From the NCBI GenBank assembly GCA_018262895.1, contig JADFDJ010000015.1, positions 1 to 56,031 on the forward strand: a DNA stretch of 56,031 nt, in the 5' to 3' direction. The notes beneath the pieces are model-generated. The model was not told the origin of the DNA and made no database searches. It saw nothing but the letters and a program-made list of their open reading frames with translations. Source of the stretch: Methanomassiliicoccus sp. Its GTDB lineage: Archaea > Thermoplasmatota > Thermoplasmata > Methanomassiliicoccales > Methanomassiliicoccaceae. The position numbers and the translations under genes are program-made. This document shows, one piece after another, positions 1 through 9,243 of this stretch (its first letter is position 1; the number at the start of each line of letters is the position of its first letter).

Positions 1-45
1 AAGACGAACGGAGAAAAGATGAAGAAATAAAAAGATGATAAGGGA

Positions 46-66
46 GAGGCCGGGAGGCCTCATTTT
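46..66 (+). terminator. Hairpin terminator of an upstream gene
   Basis: A perfect 6-bp stem (46-51 with 56-61) closes a GGGA loop and is followed by a short T-rich run (63-66). It sits just before the first complete gene and probably ends a transcript that enters from outside the window. Confidence 0.45.
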
Positions 67-116
67 ATCATAGAGGTCTAGCACTTTTTTATGGTATGGC
101 AGCCCTCTGAGGGTTC

Positions 117-1634
117 GTGCAGACTTTCTCCTTCATCGCTAGAATGCCAGATGATCCCGGCGCCCTTCATCATGCCGCGAAGATCATCAAGAGCCATGGT
201 GGCAACATACATCGGGTCGATTACGACCGGAGGATCGACCCCCACATTGTCTTCTTTCAGGTGGACGCGGAGGAGGGGGCACCGGAGAAGATCACTCGGG
301 ACCTCCAGGCCATCGGTTACCTACAGACATCACTAGCTACACTCCGGTTCCTTAAGTTCTCTGTATATTTGCCGGATGAGCCGGGCATGCTCTTCGAGTT
401 CCTCAACCATACGACCGGGGCGGGCGCGAACATCGCGTTCCTGGACTTCGATGACAAGGGAAAGCATCCTGGCCAGCTCACGGTCTCCCTTACTCTGGAC
501 AACGATGGGGTCGCCGATCGTCTCCTCACGGAGCTGAAGGCCCGCTGGAGGTTGGAGATCCTGGAGTATGACGGCACAGGCAAGAAGCTGGACGACACGG
601 TCTTCTACATCCGGTTCGCCCAGGAGCTGCGGGAGATCATCGGAATGGACGAGGATTTCCTCATGCGCCTTCTGCACGATTCCAACCATATCGCCCAGGA
701 GCTGACCTCGCTGGGACGAGACCCTCACATGGTTTTCGAGTCCATACTCAAGACCGGACGGACCTTGAGGCAGACCACGGGGATCGGGTTCTACTCCGTC
801 GTCCAGCAGGTCCCCCTGAGAACAGGGGGGATGCTGTACTGCTTCCAGCTGCCCTGCGGCGGGTCGGTCTACGTTCTCAGCAACCAGGGGCGCATCGCCA
901 TGTTCGACACGGGCTTCGGCATCTACCACCGCGAGATAGTGGAGATGCTGAGCCATTACGGCCTGGACCCCCGGGATATCGAGGGTCTCTTCATCACCCA
1001 TGCCGATGCTGACCACTCAGGAGGAGCGGCCTTCTATGACGCACCGGCATACCTCCACCCCGGCTCGGTGGATATCATCCGGGCCGCGAACCGGGCCTAC
1101 GGGTCGCAGATGCAGGGCTCCATCCTGGGCGAGGTGTACACCAAGCTCATCAACCTCTTCTCCATGTTCAACCCGCCATCCAAGGTGCGCCTCATACCCA
1201 CGGAGCCCAAGGGCTCCCGCTCGGGCCTGCCCATCCTGGAGGAAGTGGTAATATGCGGGCTGAGGTTCCAGATACTGGAATCGCTGGGCGGGCACCTGCA
1301 CGGGCACGTTTTCTACCTGTGCGAGGACGAGGGCCTCCTGTTCACCGGCGACTGCCTGATCAACTTCGACTCCCTCACTCAGGAGATGGAGGACTTCGCC
1401 ACCCTGGCCAAGAACCTCATGACGACGGTCAACGTGGACTCGGAGAGGGCCAGGGAGGAGCGCAAGGACCTCATGAACATCGCCAGGGAACTGGACCCGG
1501 TGCTCAAGGCCCGGGGCTCGCGCCTGCTGGTGTGCGGCGGTCACGGAGCAATATCCACGCTGGAGGCCGACGGGCTGCACACCTTCGGCGAGATGAGGAG
1601 ATATGACGTGGCCGACCACTATCAGGTGAAATAG
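117..1634 (+). CDS. Tandem ACT domain - metallo-beta-lactamase fold protein
   Basis: The protein has 505 residues. Residues 1-70 and 75-150 read as two ACT-like domains, each with the DxPG turn (PDDPGAL and PDEPGML). Residues 235-480 form a metallo-beta-lactamase domain with the metal motif THADADHSGG, a GGHLHGH segment and a TGDCL segment. ACT domains usually bind amino acids, so a ligand-gated hydrolase or redox enzyme is a reasonable inference, but the substrate is unknown. The start is GTG, with GAGGG only three bases upstream; this spacing is short but no better start was found. The stop is TAG. A kinase gene converges on it from the right with a 13-bp gap. Confidence 0.8.
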   Translation: MQTFSFIARMPDDPGALHHAAKIIKSHGGNIHRVDYDRRIDPHIVFFQVDAEEGAPEKITRDLQAIGYLQTSLATLRFLKFSVYLPDEPGMLFEFLNHTTGAGANIAFLDFDDKGKHPGQLTVSLTLDNDGVADRLLTELKARWRLEILEYDGTGKKLDDTVFYIRFAQELREIIGMDEDFLMRLLHDSNHIAQELTSLGRDPHMVFESILKTGRTLRQTTGIGFYSVVQQVPLRTGGMLYCFQLPCGGSVYVLSNQGRIAMFDTGFGIYHREIVEMLSHYGLDPRDIEGLFITHADADHSGGAAFYDAPAYLHPGSVDIIRAANRAYGSQMQGSILGEVYTKLINLFSMFNPPSKVRLIPTEPKGSRSGLPILEEVVICGLRFQILESLGGHLHGHVFYLCEDEGLLFTGDCLINFDSLTQEMEDFATLAKNLMTTVNVDSERAREERKDLMNIARELDPVLKARGSRLLVCGGHGAISTLEADGLHTFGEMRRYDVADHYQVK

Positions 1635-1647
1635 CCGGCGAAGGCGC

Positions 1648-2700
1648 TCACTGGGCGGCGGGGAGGTTCACCACGAACCTCGCCCCCATGTTCCTATCGC
1701 CTGCCACGCGGTCCTCAACCCAGACGCTTCCGCCAAACCCTTCGACGATGTTCTTGACAAGGTACAGGCCCAACCCTCTGCCGGTGGTGCTGGGGCTCCC
1801 CCTCTCGAAGCGGTTGAAGATCCTGAACTTCATATCGTCCGGTATCCCGCAGCCGTTGTCCTCCACCACCACACGGCATGTGTCCCTGCCGTTGAACAGG
1901 GTGCGTTCGGCCCTGACCGTCACATGGACGGGATCGGGGGTGTACTTGATCGCATTGTGGATCAGGTTGGTGAACACGTCACGGAGGAGCTCATTGGCAT
2001 CCACGACAAGCCCTGCCATGATGTCAGTGTCGATCGCCACCTTGCGGCCCGGCGTCTGCCGCCCGAAGGTGACCGCCTCCTCCAGGATCTGCCCCAAGGC
2101 CACGAGGTGATGGTCGGCCTTCCCATTCTCCAGGCTCTGGAGCTTATGGATGTTCTCGACCAGGTTGCTGACCTCATTGAGCATGCGCTCGGCATTGTCC
2201 AGGTAGGCACCTCCCTGTAAACCGGCCCCCGCCCTCGCGCGGTAGAGCTCAAGATTCCCCCTTATGGCCAGGTTCAGGTTGTTCACATCATGGGACAGGA
2301 CGTCCAGGTAAAGCTCCAGTTTCTCCTTGGCCTCCACCATCTCCCGCTCCGCGCGGAGGTGCTCGGTGTAGTCCTGCATGGTGGTGACAGCTCCCAGGAC
2401 CTTTCCGTCCTCCCCCTTCACCGGCACGGTGGTGATTATCACCGTCGCCAGCGTGGAGTCGGGCCTCTTGATGTCCACCATCAGGCCCACCGTGGTCTCC
2501 CCGTTCCTGATCGCTCGCTGGACGGGCCATTCCTCCGGCCTCAGCGGTACGCCGGTGTCCGGCCACCAGCCGTCGTATCCAGAGTGCTCATCGATCTCCG
2601 TGGTGGGCACGTTCCCGCCCCATATGTCCTGGCGGGTCTTATTGGTGTTCTGGATGCGACCGGCATCGTCGACGACAAGTATCCCTATCGGAATGGTCAT
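1648..2700 (-). CDS. PAS-domain sensor histidine kinase
   Basis: Residues 1-120 form one PAS domain beginning PIGILVVDDAGRI. The phosphoacceptor-like helix contains LSHDVNN. The HATPase region has the N box (DVFTNLIHNAIKYT), G1 (VEDNGCGIPD) and G2 (GRGLGLYLVKN). No membrane segment is seen, so it is probably cytoplasmic. I start it at the ATG at 2700, directly before the PAS core. An open frame extends to 2811, but that added stretch is cysteine-rich and unlike a domain. No dedicated response regulator is adjacent. The next gene on the same strand encodes a CHAT-like protease. Confidence 0.85.
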   Translation of the reverse strand: MTIPIGILVVDDAGRIQNTNKTRQDIWGGNVPTTEIDEHSGYDGWWPDTGVPLRPEEWPVQRAIRNGETTVGLMVDIKRPDSTLATVIITTVPVKGEDGKVLGAVTTMQDYTEHLRAEREMVEAKEKLELYLDVLSHDVNNLNLAIRGNLELYRARAGAGLQGGAYLDNAERMLNEVSNLVENIHKLQSLENGKADHHLVALGQILEEAVTFGRQTPGRKVAIDTDIMAGLVVDANELLRDVFTNLIHNAIKYTPDPVHVTVRAERTLFNGRDTCRVVVEDNGCGIPDDMKFRIFNRFERGSPSTTGRGLGLYLVKNIVEGFGGSVWVEDRVAGDRNMGARFVVNLPAAQ

Positions 2701-2821
2701 GAGAAAGGTCCCCAAGCAACATGCGAGTGAGCACCAAATGTGATGAGGTAGGACGTTAACTTTTCCTATACAAATAGGATAACACGAAATATGATTTTCA
2801 CGAACGGGCAAAGGGAACGCA

Positions 2822-3376
2822 TCACGGGACCCACAGCCACCAGTCCCCTCTGACCCCGCTCCTCACCGCACGGTTGAAGGAAGCCTGAATACCCAGCCGC
2901 CGGCGGTTCGTCCAGTAGTAGAACGTTAGGAAGAACAGGGTGGCGTCGATAAAATATGGGCTGCGGCGGGGTCCGATGACGAAGCGGGCGTCCGTGCGCT
3001 CCATGAACGGTGCTACGAACCTCCCCTTGCCCAGGGTGCACGCGGACATGCACACGGTCTTGTTGCGGAAACAGTTCACGGGGAACTCCGAGGCGTTGAT
3101 GGAGCCCCGCGGCAGGAGGAAGTTCGGCTTCTCCTCGTCACCATGCCCCGACATGTGCACGATCTTGAACCGCCTCATGAACGCCCGGTCCTCGAGCATG
3201 TCCAGGAGGTCGCTCTTGTTGGAAACGGTGTGCAGCTCGAAATAGTCTGTGCTAGCCATCTCCAGGACCTCGCTGAGCATGGCCCCTTCGGAGGGGTCCT
3301 GGTACTGAGGGATGCTCTCGATTATCAGGACGCTGCGCCGTTCCACCTCATGTGTACTCCCCGGCCAGGTAATCAA
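2822..3376 (-). CDS. Small stand-alone CHAT/caspase-like protein
   Basis: The protein has 184 residues. The order of elements fits a CHAT (caspase-HetF-associated) fold: strand VLIIES, then the His motif VHMSGHG, a short strand-rich segment, and the Cys motif VCMSACTLGKG followed by ARFVIGPRRS and a helix with DATLFF. His in GHG and Cys in SAC are the expected catalytic dyad. CHAT proteins are normally fused to TPR or other sensor domains; here the domain stands alone. It lies about 120 bp upstream of, and on the same strand as, a PAS histidine kinase. The start is uncertain; its 5' end faces the divergent ligase gene. Peptidase activity is inferred from motif order only. Confidence 0.6.
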   Translation of the reverse strand: MITWPGSTHEVERRSVLIIESIPQYQDPSEGAMLSEVLEMASTDYFELHTVSNKSDLLDMLEDRAFMRRFKIVHMSGHGDEEKPNFLLPRGSINASEFPVNCFRNKTVCMSACTLGKGRFVAPFMERTDARFVIGPRRSPYFIDATLFFLTFYYWTNRRRLGIQASFNRAVRSGVRGDWWLWVP

Positions 3377-3536
3377 TCTGTCTATCCGCCGCTGCTCCCG
3401 GAGCGTGCCTTGTCATCCAGCGGCAGACGGTGGTAAGTGTGAAATATATTGCGTGGCATGCTCTAGCAAGCTTAGGTATGTCCTGCCCGCTGGGTTCGCC
3501 GCAAGCGAACACCACAGGCACTGGATAGGTGATGAT

Positions 3537-4838
3537 GTGAGATACTGGGACCCCCGGATGGAAGAGATGTCGCGGGCCGAACTTGAGGCCCTGCAGTTCA
3601 AGCTTTTGAAGACCCTGGTGTATCGTCTGTACTCCTTCTCCGACTTCTACAGTTCCCGTATGAAGATGGCCAAGGTGCACCCTGACGATATCCGCTCGTT
3701 GGACGACATCTCCAAGCTGCCGTTCATGTACAAGAAGGACCTCCGAGACAACTACCCCGACAAGATGTTCATCGGAAACCAGGAGGACCTAGTCCGCTAC
3801 CACGTATCCTCCGGTACCACCGGGAAGCCTACCGTGGTCGGCTACACGCAGAGGGACCTGGACAACTGGTCCACTTCGGTCGCCAGGGGCCTGACCTCCA
3901 TCGGGCTGGGGCGGAGGGACGTCATCCAGGTGAGCTACGGCTACGGCCTGTTCACCGGGGGCCTGGGGCTCCACTACGGGGCGGAGAAGATAGGCGCCAC
4001 CGTGGTACCGGCCTCGGTAGGCAACACGGAGCGGCAGATCGAGCTCATACAAGACCTGAAGGTCACGGCAGTGGCATGCACTCCCTCGTACATGGTGCAC
4101 ATGTCCGAGGTCGCCCAGAAGATGGGCGTGGACATACAGAGGGACACCAGGCTGAGGACGGCCATCCTGGGGGCGGAGCCCTGGTCCGAGGAGATGCGCA
4201 CCCGCATCCAGGACAACACCGGCATCAAGGCCTACGATATCTACGGGACCTCGGAGCTGTCGGGCCCGCTGTTCACCGAGTGCACCGAGCAGAACGGGAT
4301 ACACATCTGGGGGGACCTAGCCTATGTGGAGGTCATCGACCCCGACACCGGGGAGAGGCTGGGCCCGGGGGAGAAGGGCGAGCTGGTCATCACCATGCTG
4401 CAGAAGGAGGCGCTCCCTATGATCCGCTACCGCATCGGCGACATCACCTCCTACCATGACGATGAGTGTGCCTGCGGCCGCTGCCACACGCGGATCTCGC
4501 GCATCACCGGCCGTGTCGACGACATGCTCATCATCCGCGGAATCAACGTGTTCCCCTCGCAGGTGGAGTACTCGCTCATGTCCATCCCCGAGCTGGGAGA
4601 GCACTTCCAGATAGTGGTGGACCGCAAGGGAGCGCTGGACACCATGATGGTGCGGGTGGAGCTGAAGAGCACGGCGTTCTCGGACAAGCTTGACGATCTC
4701 ATAAGGCTCAAGGGGAAGGTCGTGCACGTACTGAGGAACGATCTGAACGTCGCTGTCGATGTGGAGCTGGTATCGCCGGGGACGCTCGCTCGCTTCGAGG
4801 GAAAGGCCAAGAGGGTCTTGGACAGGAGGCAGATCTGA
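3537..4838 (+). CDS. paaK: Phenylacetate-CoA ligase / coenzyme F390 synthetase family
   Basis: This is a 433-residue AMP-forming ligase of the PaaK family, beginning MRYWDPRMEEMSRAEL, the usual family opening. The AMP-binding loop SSGTTGKPTVVGYT and the C-terminal GRVDDMLIIRGINVFPSQVE block are present. The open frame runs back to 3312, but the GTG at 3537 follows an AGGTGAT Shine-Dalgarno-like sequence and gives the typical family length. In methanogens homologues include coenzyme F390 synthetase, while others activate aryl acids, so the substrate is open. The stop codon overlaps the start of the ACT gene by one base (TGATG), indicating translational coupling. Confidence 0.88.
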   Translation: MRYWDPRMEEMSRAELEALQFKLLKTLVYRLYSFSDFYSSRMKMAKVHPDDIRSLDDISKLPFMYKKDLRDNYPDKMFIGNQEDLVRYHVSSGTTGKPTVVGYTQRDLDNWSTSVARGLTSIGLGRRDVIQVSYGYGLFTGGLGLHYGAEKIGATVVPASVGNTERQIELIQDLKVTAVACTPSYMVHMSEVAQKMGVDIQRDTRLRTAILGAEPWSEEMRTRIQDNTGIKAYDIYGTSELSGPLFTECTEQNGIHIWGDLAYVEVIDPDTGERLGPGEKGELVITMLQKEALPMIRYRIGDITSYHDDECACGRCHTRISRITGRVDDMLIIRGINVFPSQVEYSLMSIPELGEHFQIVVDRKGALDTMMVRVELKSTAFSDKLDDLIRLKGKVVHVLRNDLNVAVDVELVSPGTLARFEGKAKRVLDRRQI

Positions 4839-5263
4839 TGAAGTACATTATCAAGCAGTTATCCATATTCGCGGAGAACAAGCCAGGACGCCTGGCAGCC
4901 ATCGCGGAGGTGCTGGAGTCGGAGGACATAAACATCCTGGCCTTCTCCATAGCGGAGGCCAGCGGGTTCGGGGTGGTCAGGGCCCTGGTCAGCGATCCCG
5001 AGAAGGCCCACCAGAGGCTCACGGACCTGGGTTATGTGGTCTCTTCCACCGACGTCATCGGGGTGAGGATGAGGGATGAGCCCGGCGGCCTCAAGGACAT
5101 CGCCAAGATCCTGGGCGATGCGGACATCAACATCGAGTACGCCTACGCTTACTCCGGCCGCCCCGCCGCGATCCTGATACTCCGCGTGGACCAGGTCGAG
5201 GATGCCATCAAGGCCCTACTGGACGGTGGCGGACAGCTGCTGGAGAGGTCCGAGCTGGATTGA
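4838..5263 (+). CDS. Tandem ACT-domain protein, partner of the PaaK-type ligase
   Basis: The 141 residues form two ACT domains, about 1-70 and 72-141, with NKPGRLAAIAEVL and DEPGGLKDIAKIL as the two ligand-turn helices. There is no catalytic domain, so an amino-acid-binding regulatory subunit is likely. Paired PaaK-ACT genes are common in archaea and are often near indolepyruvate oxidoreductase, which would link them to aromatic amino acid metabolism; that link is inference here. It overlaps the ligase gene by one base. Confidence 0.88.
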   Translation: MKYIIKQLSIFAENKPGRLAAIAEVLESEDINILAFSIAEASGFGVVRALVSDPEKAHQRLTDLGYVVSSTDVIGVRMRDEPGGLKDIAKILGDADINIEYAYAYSGRPAAILILRVDQVEDAIKALLDGGGQLLERSELD

Positions 5264-5267
5264 TCCG

Positions 5268-6305
5268 GTGCCGCTAATCAAGCCTCGACGCCTGAAGGAA
5301 GGGAGCGTGGTGGCGGTGGTCTCGCCCTCCCTGGCGGGCCCATACGTCTTCCCGAGAGTGTACGAGCATGCCCTCTCGGTCCTGAAGGAGGAGCTGGGCC
5401 TCGAGGTCGTGGAGATGGAGCACACCAGGAAGCCCAACTACTACATCCGCCTCAATCCCCACCTGCGGGCCCAGGACATCAACGACGCCTTCAACGACCC
5501 CGGCATCGATGCCGTCCTCGCCACCATCGGCGGGGACGACTCCATGCGGGTACTGCCATACCTGAGGACCAAGGAGATCCTGAAGAGGCCCAAGGTGCTC
5601 ATGGGCTTCTCGGACACCACCACCCTGCTGTCCTACTTCTCCTACAAGGGGATGGTGACCTTCAACGGCCCATCGCTCATGGCAGGGATCTGCCAGATCC
5701 GCCACTATCCCAAGCAGCTTCAGCACATCCGCGACATGCTTTTCGACCCCCGACCAGAGTACACCTACCAGCCCTCCAAGTACTACAGTGAGGGATACCC
5801 CGATTGGTCCTGCGACGATGCTATCGGAAGGATATCCAAGAAGAAGCGCGCCCCCAAGTGGAAGGTGCTTCAGGGAGAGGACAAGGTCACGGGAACGCTG
5901 TTCGGGGGTTGCATCGAGGTCATGGAGATCATGAAGGGAAGCCCCTACTGGCCTCCCCACTACTTCTGGACCGATAAGGTGATGCTCATGGAGGCCTCGG
6001 AGCAGATGGTCTCCCCCATCGCCATGAAGCAGATATTGCGCAACTATGGGACGATGGAGGTGTTCGAGAACATCTCCGCCCTCCTCTTCGGGAGGTGGCG
6101 CGGCTACACCTACCAGCAGCGCCTGGAGGTGGAGCGGATCATCAAGAAGGTGGTGGCCGAGGAGTTCGGGCGACCGGACCTGCCGATCATCATGAACATG
6201 GACTTCGGTCACACCGATCCGCAGATGATACTCCCCCTGGGCGTTCGGGCCGAGGTGGACCCCTCTGTACCATCGCTGACGCTGAAGGAGCCTCCCCTTC
6301 TGTAG
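5268..6305 (+). CDS. S66 family LD-carboxypeptidase / MccF-like protein
   Basis: The protein has 345 residues from the GTG at 5268. It has the S66 features: N-terminal VAVVSPS, the nucleophile elbow MGFSDTTTL (Ser), a central LFGGCIEVM (Glu) and C-terminal FGHTDPQMILPLG (His). Family members hydrolyse L,D-peptides or inactivate microcin C-like aminoacyl nucleotides. Archaea lack murein, so detoxification or peptide turnover is more likely than wall recycling. It follows the ACT gene by 4 bp and ends in TAG. Confidence 0.85.
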   Translation: MPLIKPRRLKEGSVVAVVSPSLAGPYVFPRVYEHALSVLKEELGLEVVEMEHTRKPNYYIRLNPHLRAQDINDAFNDPGIDAVLATIGGDDSMRVLPYLRTKEILKRPKVLMGFSDTTTLLSYFSYKGMVTFNGPSLMAGICQIRHYPKQLQHIRDMLFDPRPEYTYQPSKYYSEGYPDWSCDDAIGRISKKKRAPKWKVLQGEDKVTGTLFGGCIEVMEIMKGSPYWPPHYFWTDKVMLMEASEQMVSPIAMKQILRNYGTMEVFENISALLFGRWRGYTYQQRLEVERIIKKVVAEEFGRPDLPIIMNMDFGHTDPQMILPLGVRAEVDPSVPSLTLKEPPLL

Positions 6306-6429
6306 ATAATTTCCTTCACTCCTATGGGCCCAAAGAAGGTAAACTATTACTTTGCGGCAGGGCATTATCTTACTGTTGGTGACCGTTCCTCAGACGGCCT
6401 CTGATGACGGTCGCCAGGGGGGATTACCG

Positions 6430-6888
6430 TTGGCGGACGATGACCTGACGATAGAGCTGAACTTCAAGACCTTTCCTGCCAGATACACCTGTGAAGGGGA
6501 GGAGGTATCTCCTCCGATACACATATTGGGCTGTACCAGCGAATACCTCGCCTTGATCATGGACGACCCTGACTGCCCCACCGGGACCTTTGATCATTGG
6601 CTCATATGGAACATCAAGGCCACGGATATGATACCGGAGAACATCTCTCGTGAGGAGCATCCCCCGGAGCTGCCGGGTTCGTCCCAGGGACTCAACACCG
6701 GAAGGGAGCTGGGCTACATGGGTCCCTGCCCCCCGAGGGGGAAACCCCATCGCTACTTCGTCAAGGTCTACGGCCTCGGTGAACCTCTTAGCCTCCGGCC
6801 CGGAGCATCGAAGGTCCGTCTGGAGAAGGCGATGGTGGGAAAGGTGCTGCAGTACGGCGAGGCAATGGCCACCTTCCAGCGGGTCTGA
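6430..6888 (+). CDS. YbhB/YbcL-type PEBP (Raf kinase inhibitor-like) protein
   Basis: The 152 residues match the phosphatidylethanolamine-binding protein fold: RYTCEGEEVSPPI, LALIMDDPDCP and FDHWLIWNI, then YMGPCPPRGKPHRYFVKVYGL. The DPDxP and GPxPPxGxPHRY signatures of the ligand site are intact. A TTG start at 6430 with GGGGGG five to six bases upstream fits best; the frame can be extended to 6352. The cellular role of prokaryotic PEBPs is poorly known. Confidence 0.85.
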   Translation: MADDDLTIELNFKTFPARYTCEGEEVSPPIHILGCTSEYLALIMDDPDCPTGTFDHWLIWNIKATDMIPENISREEHPPELPGSSQGLNTGRELGYMGPCPPRGKPHRYFVKVYGLGEPLSLRPGASKVRLEKAMVGKVLQYGEAMATFQRV

Positions 6889-6915
6889 GATACCATCAAA
6901 TATCTTTAGTGTACA

Positions 6916-7464
6916 ATGTGTGCGCAGATGCTACCAGCAGGCCCCCTGATGATAGAGCACCGCCTGATCGAAAGGATGATCGCGGTGATGGACCGACACC
7001 AGAAGAAGATCGACGGGGGGCAGGACCCCGATCCCAGGCTCCTTGATGACATCATTGACTTTCTGAGGTTCTACGCCGACAGGTGCCACCACGGCAAGGA
7101 GGAGGAGCTGCTGTTCCGGGCCCTCGCTGAAAAGCCCCTAACTCAGACCATGAGGTCGGCCATGGAGAGGCTGATCTCCGACCATGCGCATTCCCGGAAG
7201 CTCGTGGGCGAGCTCGATGAGCTTAACGGCAAGCTTCGGAGCGGGGACGGCACTGCGACAGGAGGCATCTCGCGCATCCTCGCGGAGCTGGTGATCATCT
7301 ATCCAGACCACATCTGCCGGGAGGACAGAGTGTTCTTTCCCCAGGCAATGAAATATCTGGACCCTCAGGAGCGTGAGGCAATGCTGCAGGCGTTCACGGA
7401 CTTCGATCGCCGTCTCATCCATGAGAGGTACGGTAATTTGGTGCAAGGAGCGGAGAGAAGATGA
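6916..7464 (+). CDS. Hemerythrin-like diiron (HHE) protein
   Basis: The 182-residue helical protein carries the hemerythrin metal ligands in order: [26 protein letters not shown] and [14 protein letters not shown]. Such proteins bind O2, NO or iron and protect anaerobes. It overlaps the rubredoxin gene by four bases (ATGA), so the two are very likely co-translated and rubredoxin may supply electrons. No clear Shine-Dalgarno precedes the ATG at 6916. A later in-frame ATG before IEHRL is also possible. Confidence 0.88.
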   Translation: MCAQMLPAGPLMIEHRLIERMIAVMDRHQKKIDGGQDPDPRLLDDIIDFLRFYADRCHHGKEEELLFRALAEKPLTQTMRSAMERLISDHAHSRKLVGELDELNGKLRSGDGTATGGISRILAELVIIYPDHICREDRVFFPQAMKYLDPQEREAMLQAFTDFDRRLIHERYGNLVQGAERR

Positions 7465-7625
7465 AGAAATGGCGTTGCACAGTATGCGGTTATGTCTATG
7501 ACCCCGAGGTCGGGGAGCCTTTGTCCGATCTGCCCCCAGGGACCCCCTTCGAAACCCTCCCAGATGACTGGGTATGCCCCATGTGCGGCGCGCCCAAGTC
7601 CGCCTTCGAGCCCGTGGAAGAGTGA
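7461..7625 (+). CDS. Rubredoxin
   Basis: A short 54-residue gene encodes a canonical rubredoxin. It has the two Fe-binding motifs [11 protein letters not shown] and [12 protein letters not shown], separated by the family's usual spacing and the PDDWVCP segment. It carries one electron at low potential, usually to O2- or peroxide-reducing partners. The ATG at 7461 overlaps the stop of the hemerythrin gene by four bases, after a GGAGAGAAG Shine-Dalgarno-like stretch inside that gene. Confidence 0.95.
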   Translation: MKKWRCTVCGYVYDPEVGEPLSDLPPGTPFETLPDDWVCPMCGAPKSAFEPVEE

Positions 7626-7685
7626 ACTCAAAGGCCTGAGCGCAGGAGGACGAGGTGGTGCCGAGCCTCTCTTGACCCTACCTTC

Positions 7686-9092
7686 CTAGCTCTGAGGCTT
7701 GGACGTGAGCCTGTAGCAGCCCTTGGGCACCAGGATCTCGAAGCACGCCCCCCCTCCCCGCGAGGTCTCCTCGATCCGCATGCCAGTCACCGCCAGGGCC
7801 TCCTTTGTCAGGAAGAGGCTGTGATCGAGACGATCGTCGAACAGGAGCTTGTGCTTCTCCGGCGGGATCCCGGTCCCGTTGTCCCTGCATAATATCTTAT
7901 GGTCCTCTCCTGCCTGGGCCTGATAGATATGGACCTCAGTGGCCTTACCATGCAGGAATGCGTTGTCCACCAGCGTCCGGAACACCAGGTCCAAGCTCGG
8001 ATCCGCAAGGACCTCCAGGCCTTCAAGCTCGATCTTGACCGCTTTACGGCCTCCCTGGACCTGCTCAAGCCCCTTCTCCACCGCGGACCTTGCCGGGACC
8101 CACACCGGTGGCGACATGCCCAGACGCTCGAACTCCCGGGAGAGCTCCAGTATCTTACGCATGCGGTTACCGGAAGAGCCTGCCTTATTGAGGAACTCCT
8201 TGACCGACCTGTCCTCCACCTTCATCTGGGACAGGGAAAGAAAACCGTTGAGGGCGGTTAGCTGGTTAAGGAGGTCGTGCCGCACCTGCGAGCCGATGAA
8301 CATCATCTTCCGTTTATACTGCTCAAGGTCCCTCTCCGCCCTCTTCAGCGCGGTGACGTCGGAGAGCATGGTAACGAAGTGCCCTGGCTCCGTGATGTAC
8401 ACGCCCACAGAGAACCACTTGTCACGCTCGGACGACCTCTCGGTGAAACGTGCCTCCATACCGCTGGTGATGACGCTATCGATGGCCAAGGCCAGCCTCT
8501 TTTCGAACATGTCATGGCCGCGGAGTAGTGTACGGATGTCCCTCCCCAGCACGGATTCTTCGGATGGAAGGAACGTCCTTTCGAACACATCGTTGGCATC
8601 GGTGATCATGGTGGTCGGTAGCCCGCCCGCGCTGTCGAAGATGACCTGATGGTAGGCGAAACCATCCGGTATGCGCATAAGCAGGGAGTGATAGGCCTCC
8701 GCGTCCTGCCTGCCGCCCTCATCCTCTGACCGCTGTACCCTCTTCAACAGGAGCGAACGGATCAGGGCGACATCCTTCCTCGAGCCGTCGCACCTGGGAA
8801 GGAAATGGTCAGCCCCGTTTAGTATGGCATCCAGGGCCAGAGCCTCATCGCACTTGTCCGTGAACAGGAGGAACAGGCCCATGTACCCTCTGGCCCTGGC
8901 GTTCCTCAGGAGGTCTATCCCGTTCATGGCCGGCGGCGCCATGTAGTCGCTGATGACCGCATCGAACTTGGCGTTGGCGAGCTTCTCCAATGCAGCCTCT
9001 CCCGAGAGGGCGATATCGACAGAGATATCACCGTCCGCAGACAACTGACCAGCGATAGTCTCCAACTCCATCTGGTCATCGTTGACTAGCAA
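7686..9092 (-). CDS. Receiver-PAS-histidine kinase hybrid
   Basis: The protein has 468 residues. Residues 1-125 are a receiver with the acidic pair in VNDDQ and the probable phosphoacceptor in VISDYMAPP. A PAS domain spans about 140-260, then a dimerisation helix with VRHDLLNQLTALNGF, and an HATPase with LVFRTLVDNAFLHG and CRDNGTGIP. The final lobe is short. The frame starts at a TTG (9092), but the receiver strand reads on as RALLVNDD, so translation may begin a few codons earlier at a non-standard codon after GGGGAG. The stop is TAG. Confidence 0.83.
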   Translation of the reverse strand: MLVNDDQMELETIAGQLSADGDISVDIALSGEAALEKLANAKFDAVISDYMAPPAMNGIDLLRNARARGYMGLFLLFTDKCDEALALDAILNGADHFLPRCDGSRKDVALIRSLLLKRVQRSEDEGGRQDAEAYHSLLMRIPDGFAYHQVIFDSAGGLPTTMITDANDVFERTFLPSEESVLGRDIRTLLRGHDMFEKRLALAIDSVITSGMEARFTERSSERDKWFSVGVYITEPGHFVTMLSDVTALKRAERDLEQYKRKMMFIGSQVRHDLLNQLTALNGFLSLSQMKVEDRSVKEFLNKAGSSGNRMRKILELSREFERLGMSPPVWVPARSAVEKGLEQVQGGRKAVKIELEGLEVLADPSLDLVFRTLVDNAFLHGKATEVHIYQAQAGEDHKILCRDNGTGIPPEKHKLLFDDRLDHSLFLTKEALAVTGMRIEETSRGGGACFEILVPKGCYRLTSKPQS

Positions 9093-9243
9093 TGCTCTTA
9101 TCGTAACTGACTCTCCCCTACCAGAACTAGATTGGCGGACTACGATATAATAGATATCTCCAGCGATATCGATCGGCTGCAGTTCTCCCCAGGTCGGCGT
9201 TCTGAAAAACCATTACCCAGGATACGGAAATCGTAGCCGCCCC

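Noticed and set aside
5274-6365. 363-residue minus-strand frame opposite the S66 peptidase
   Set aside because: Antisense shadow of a well-supported gene; no recognisable motif.
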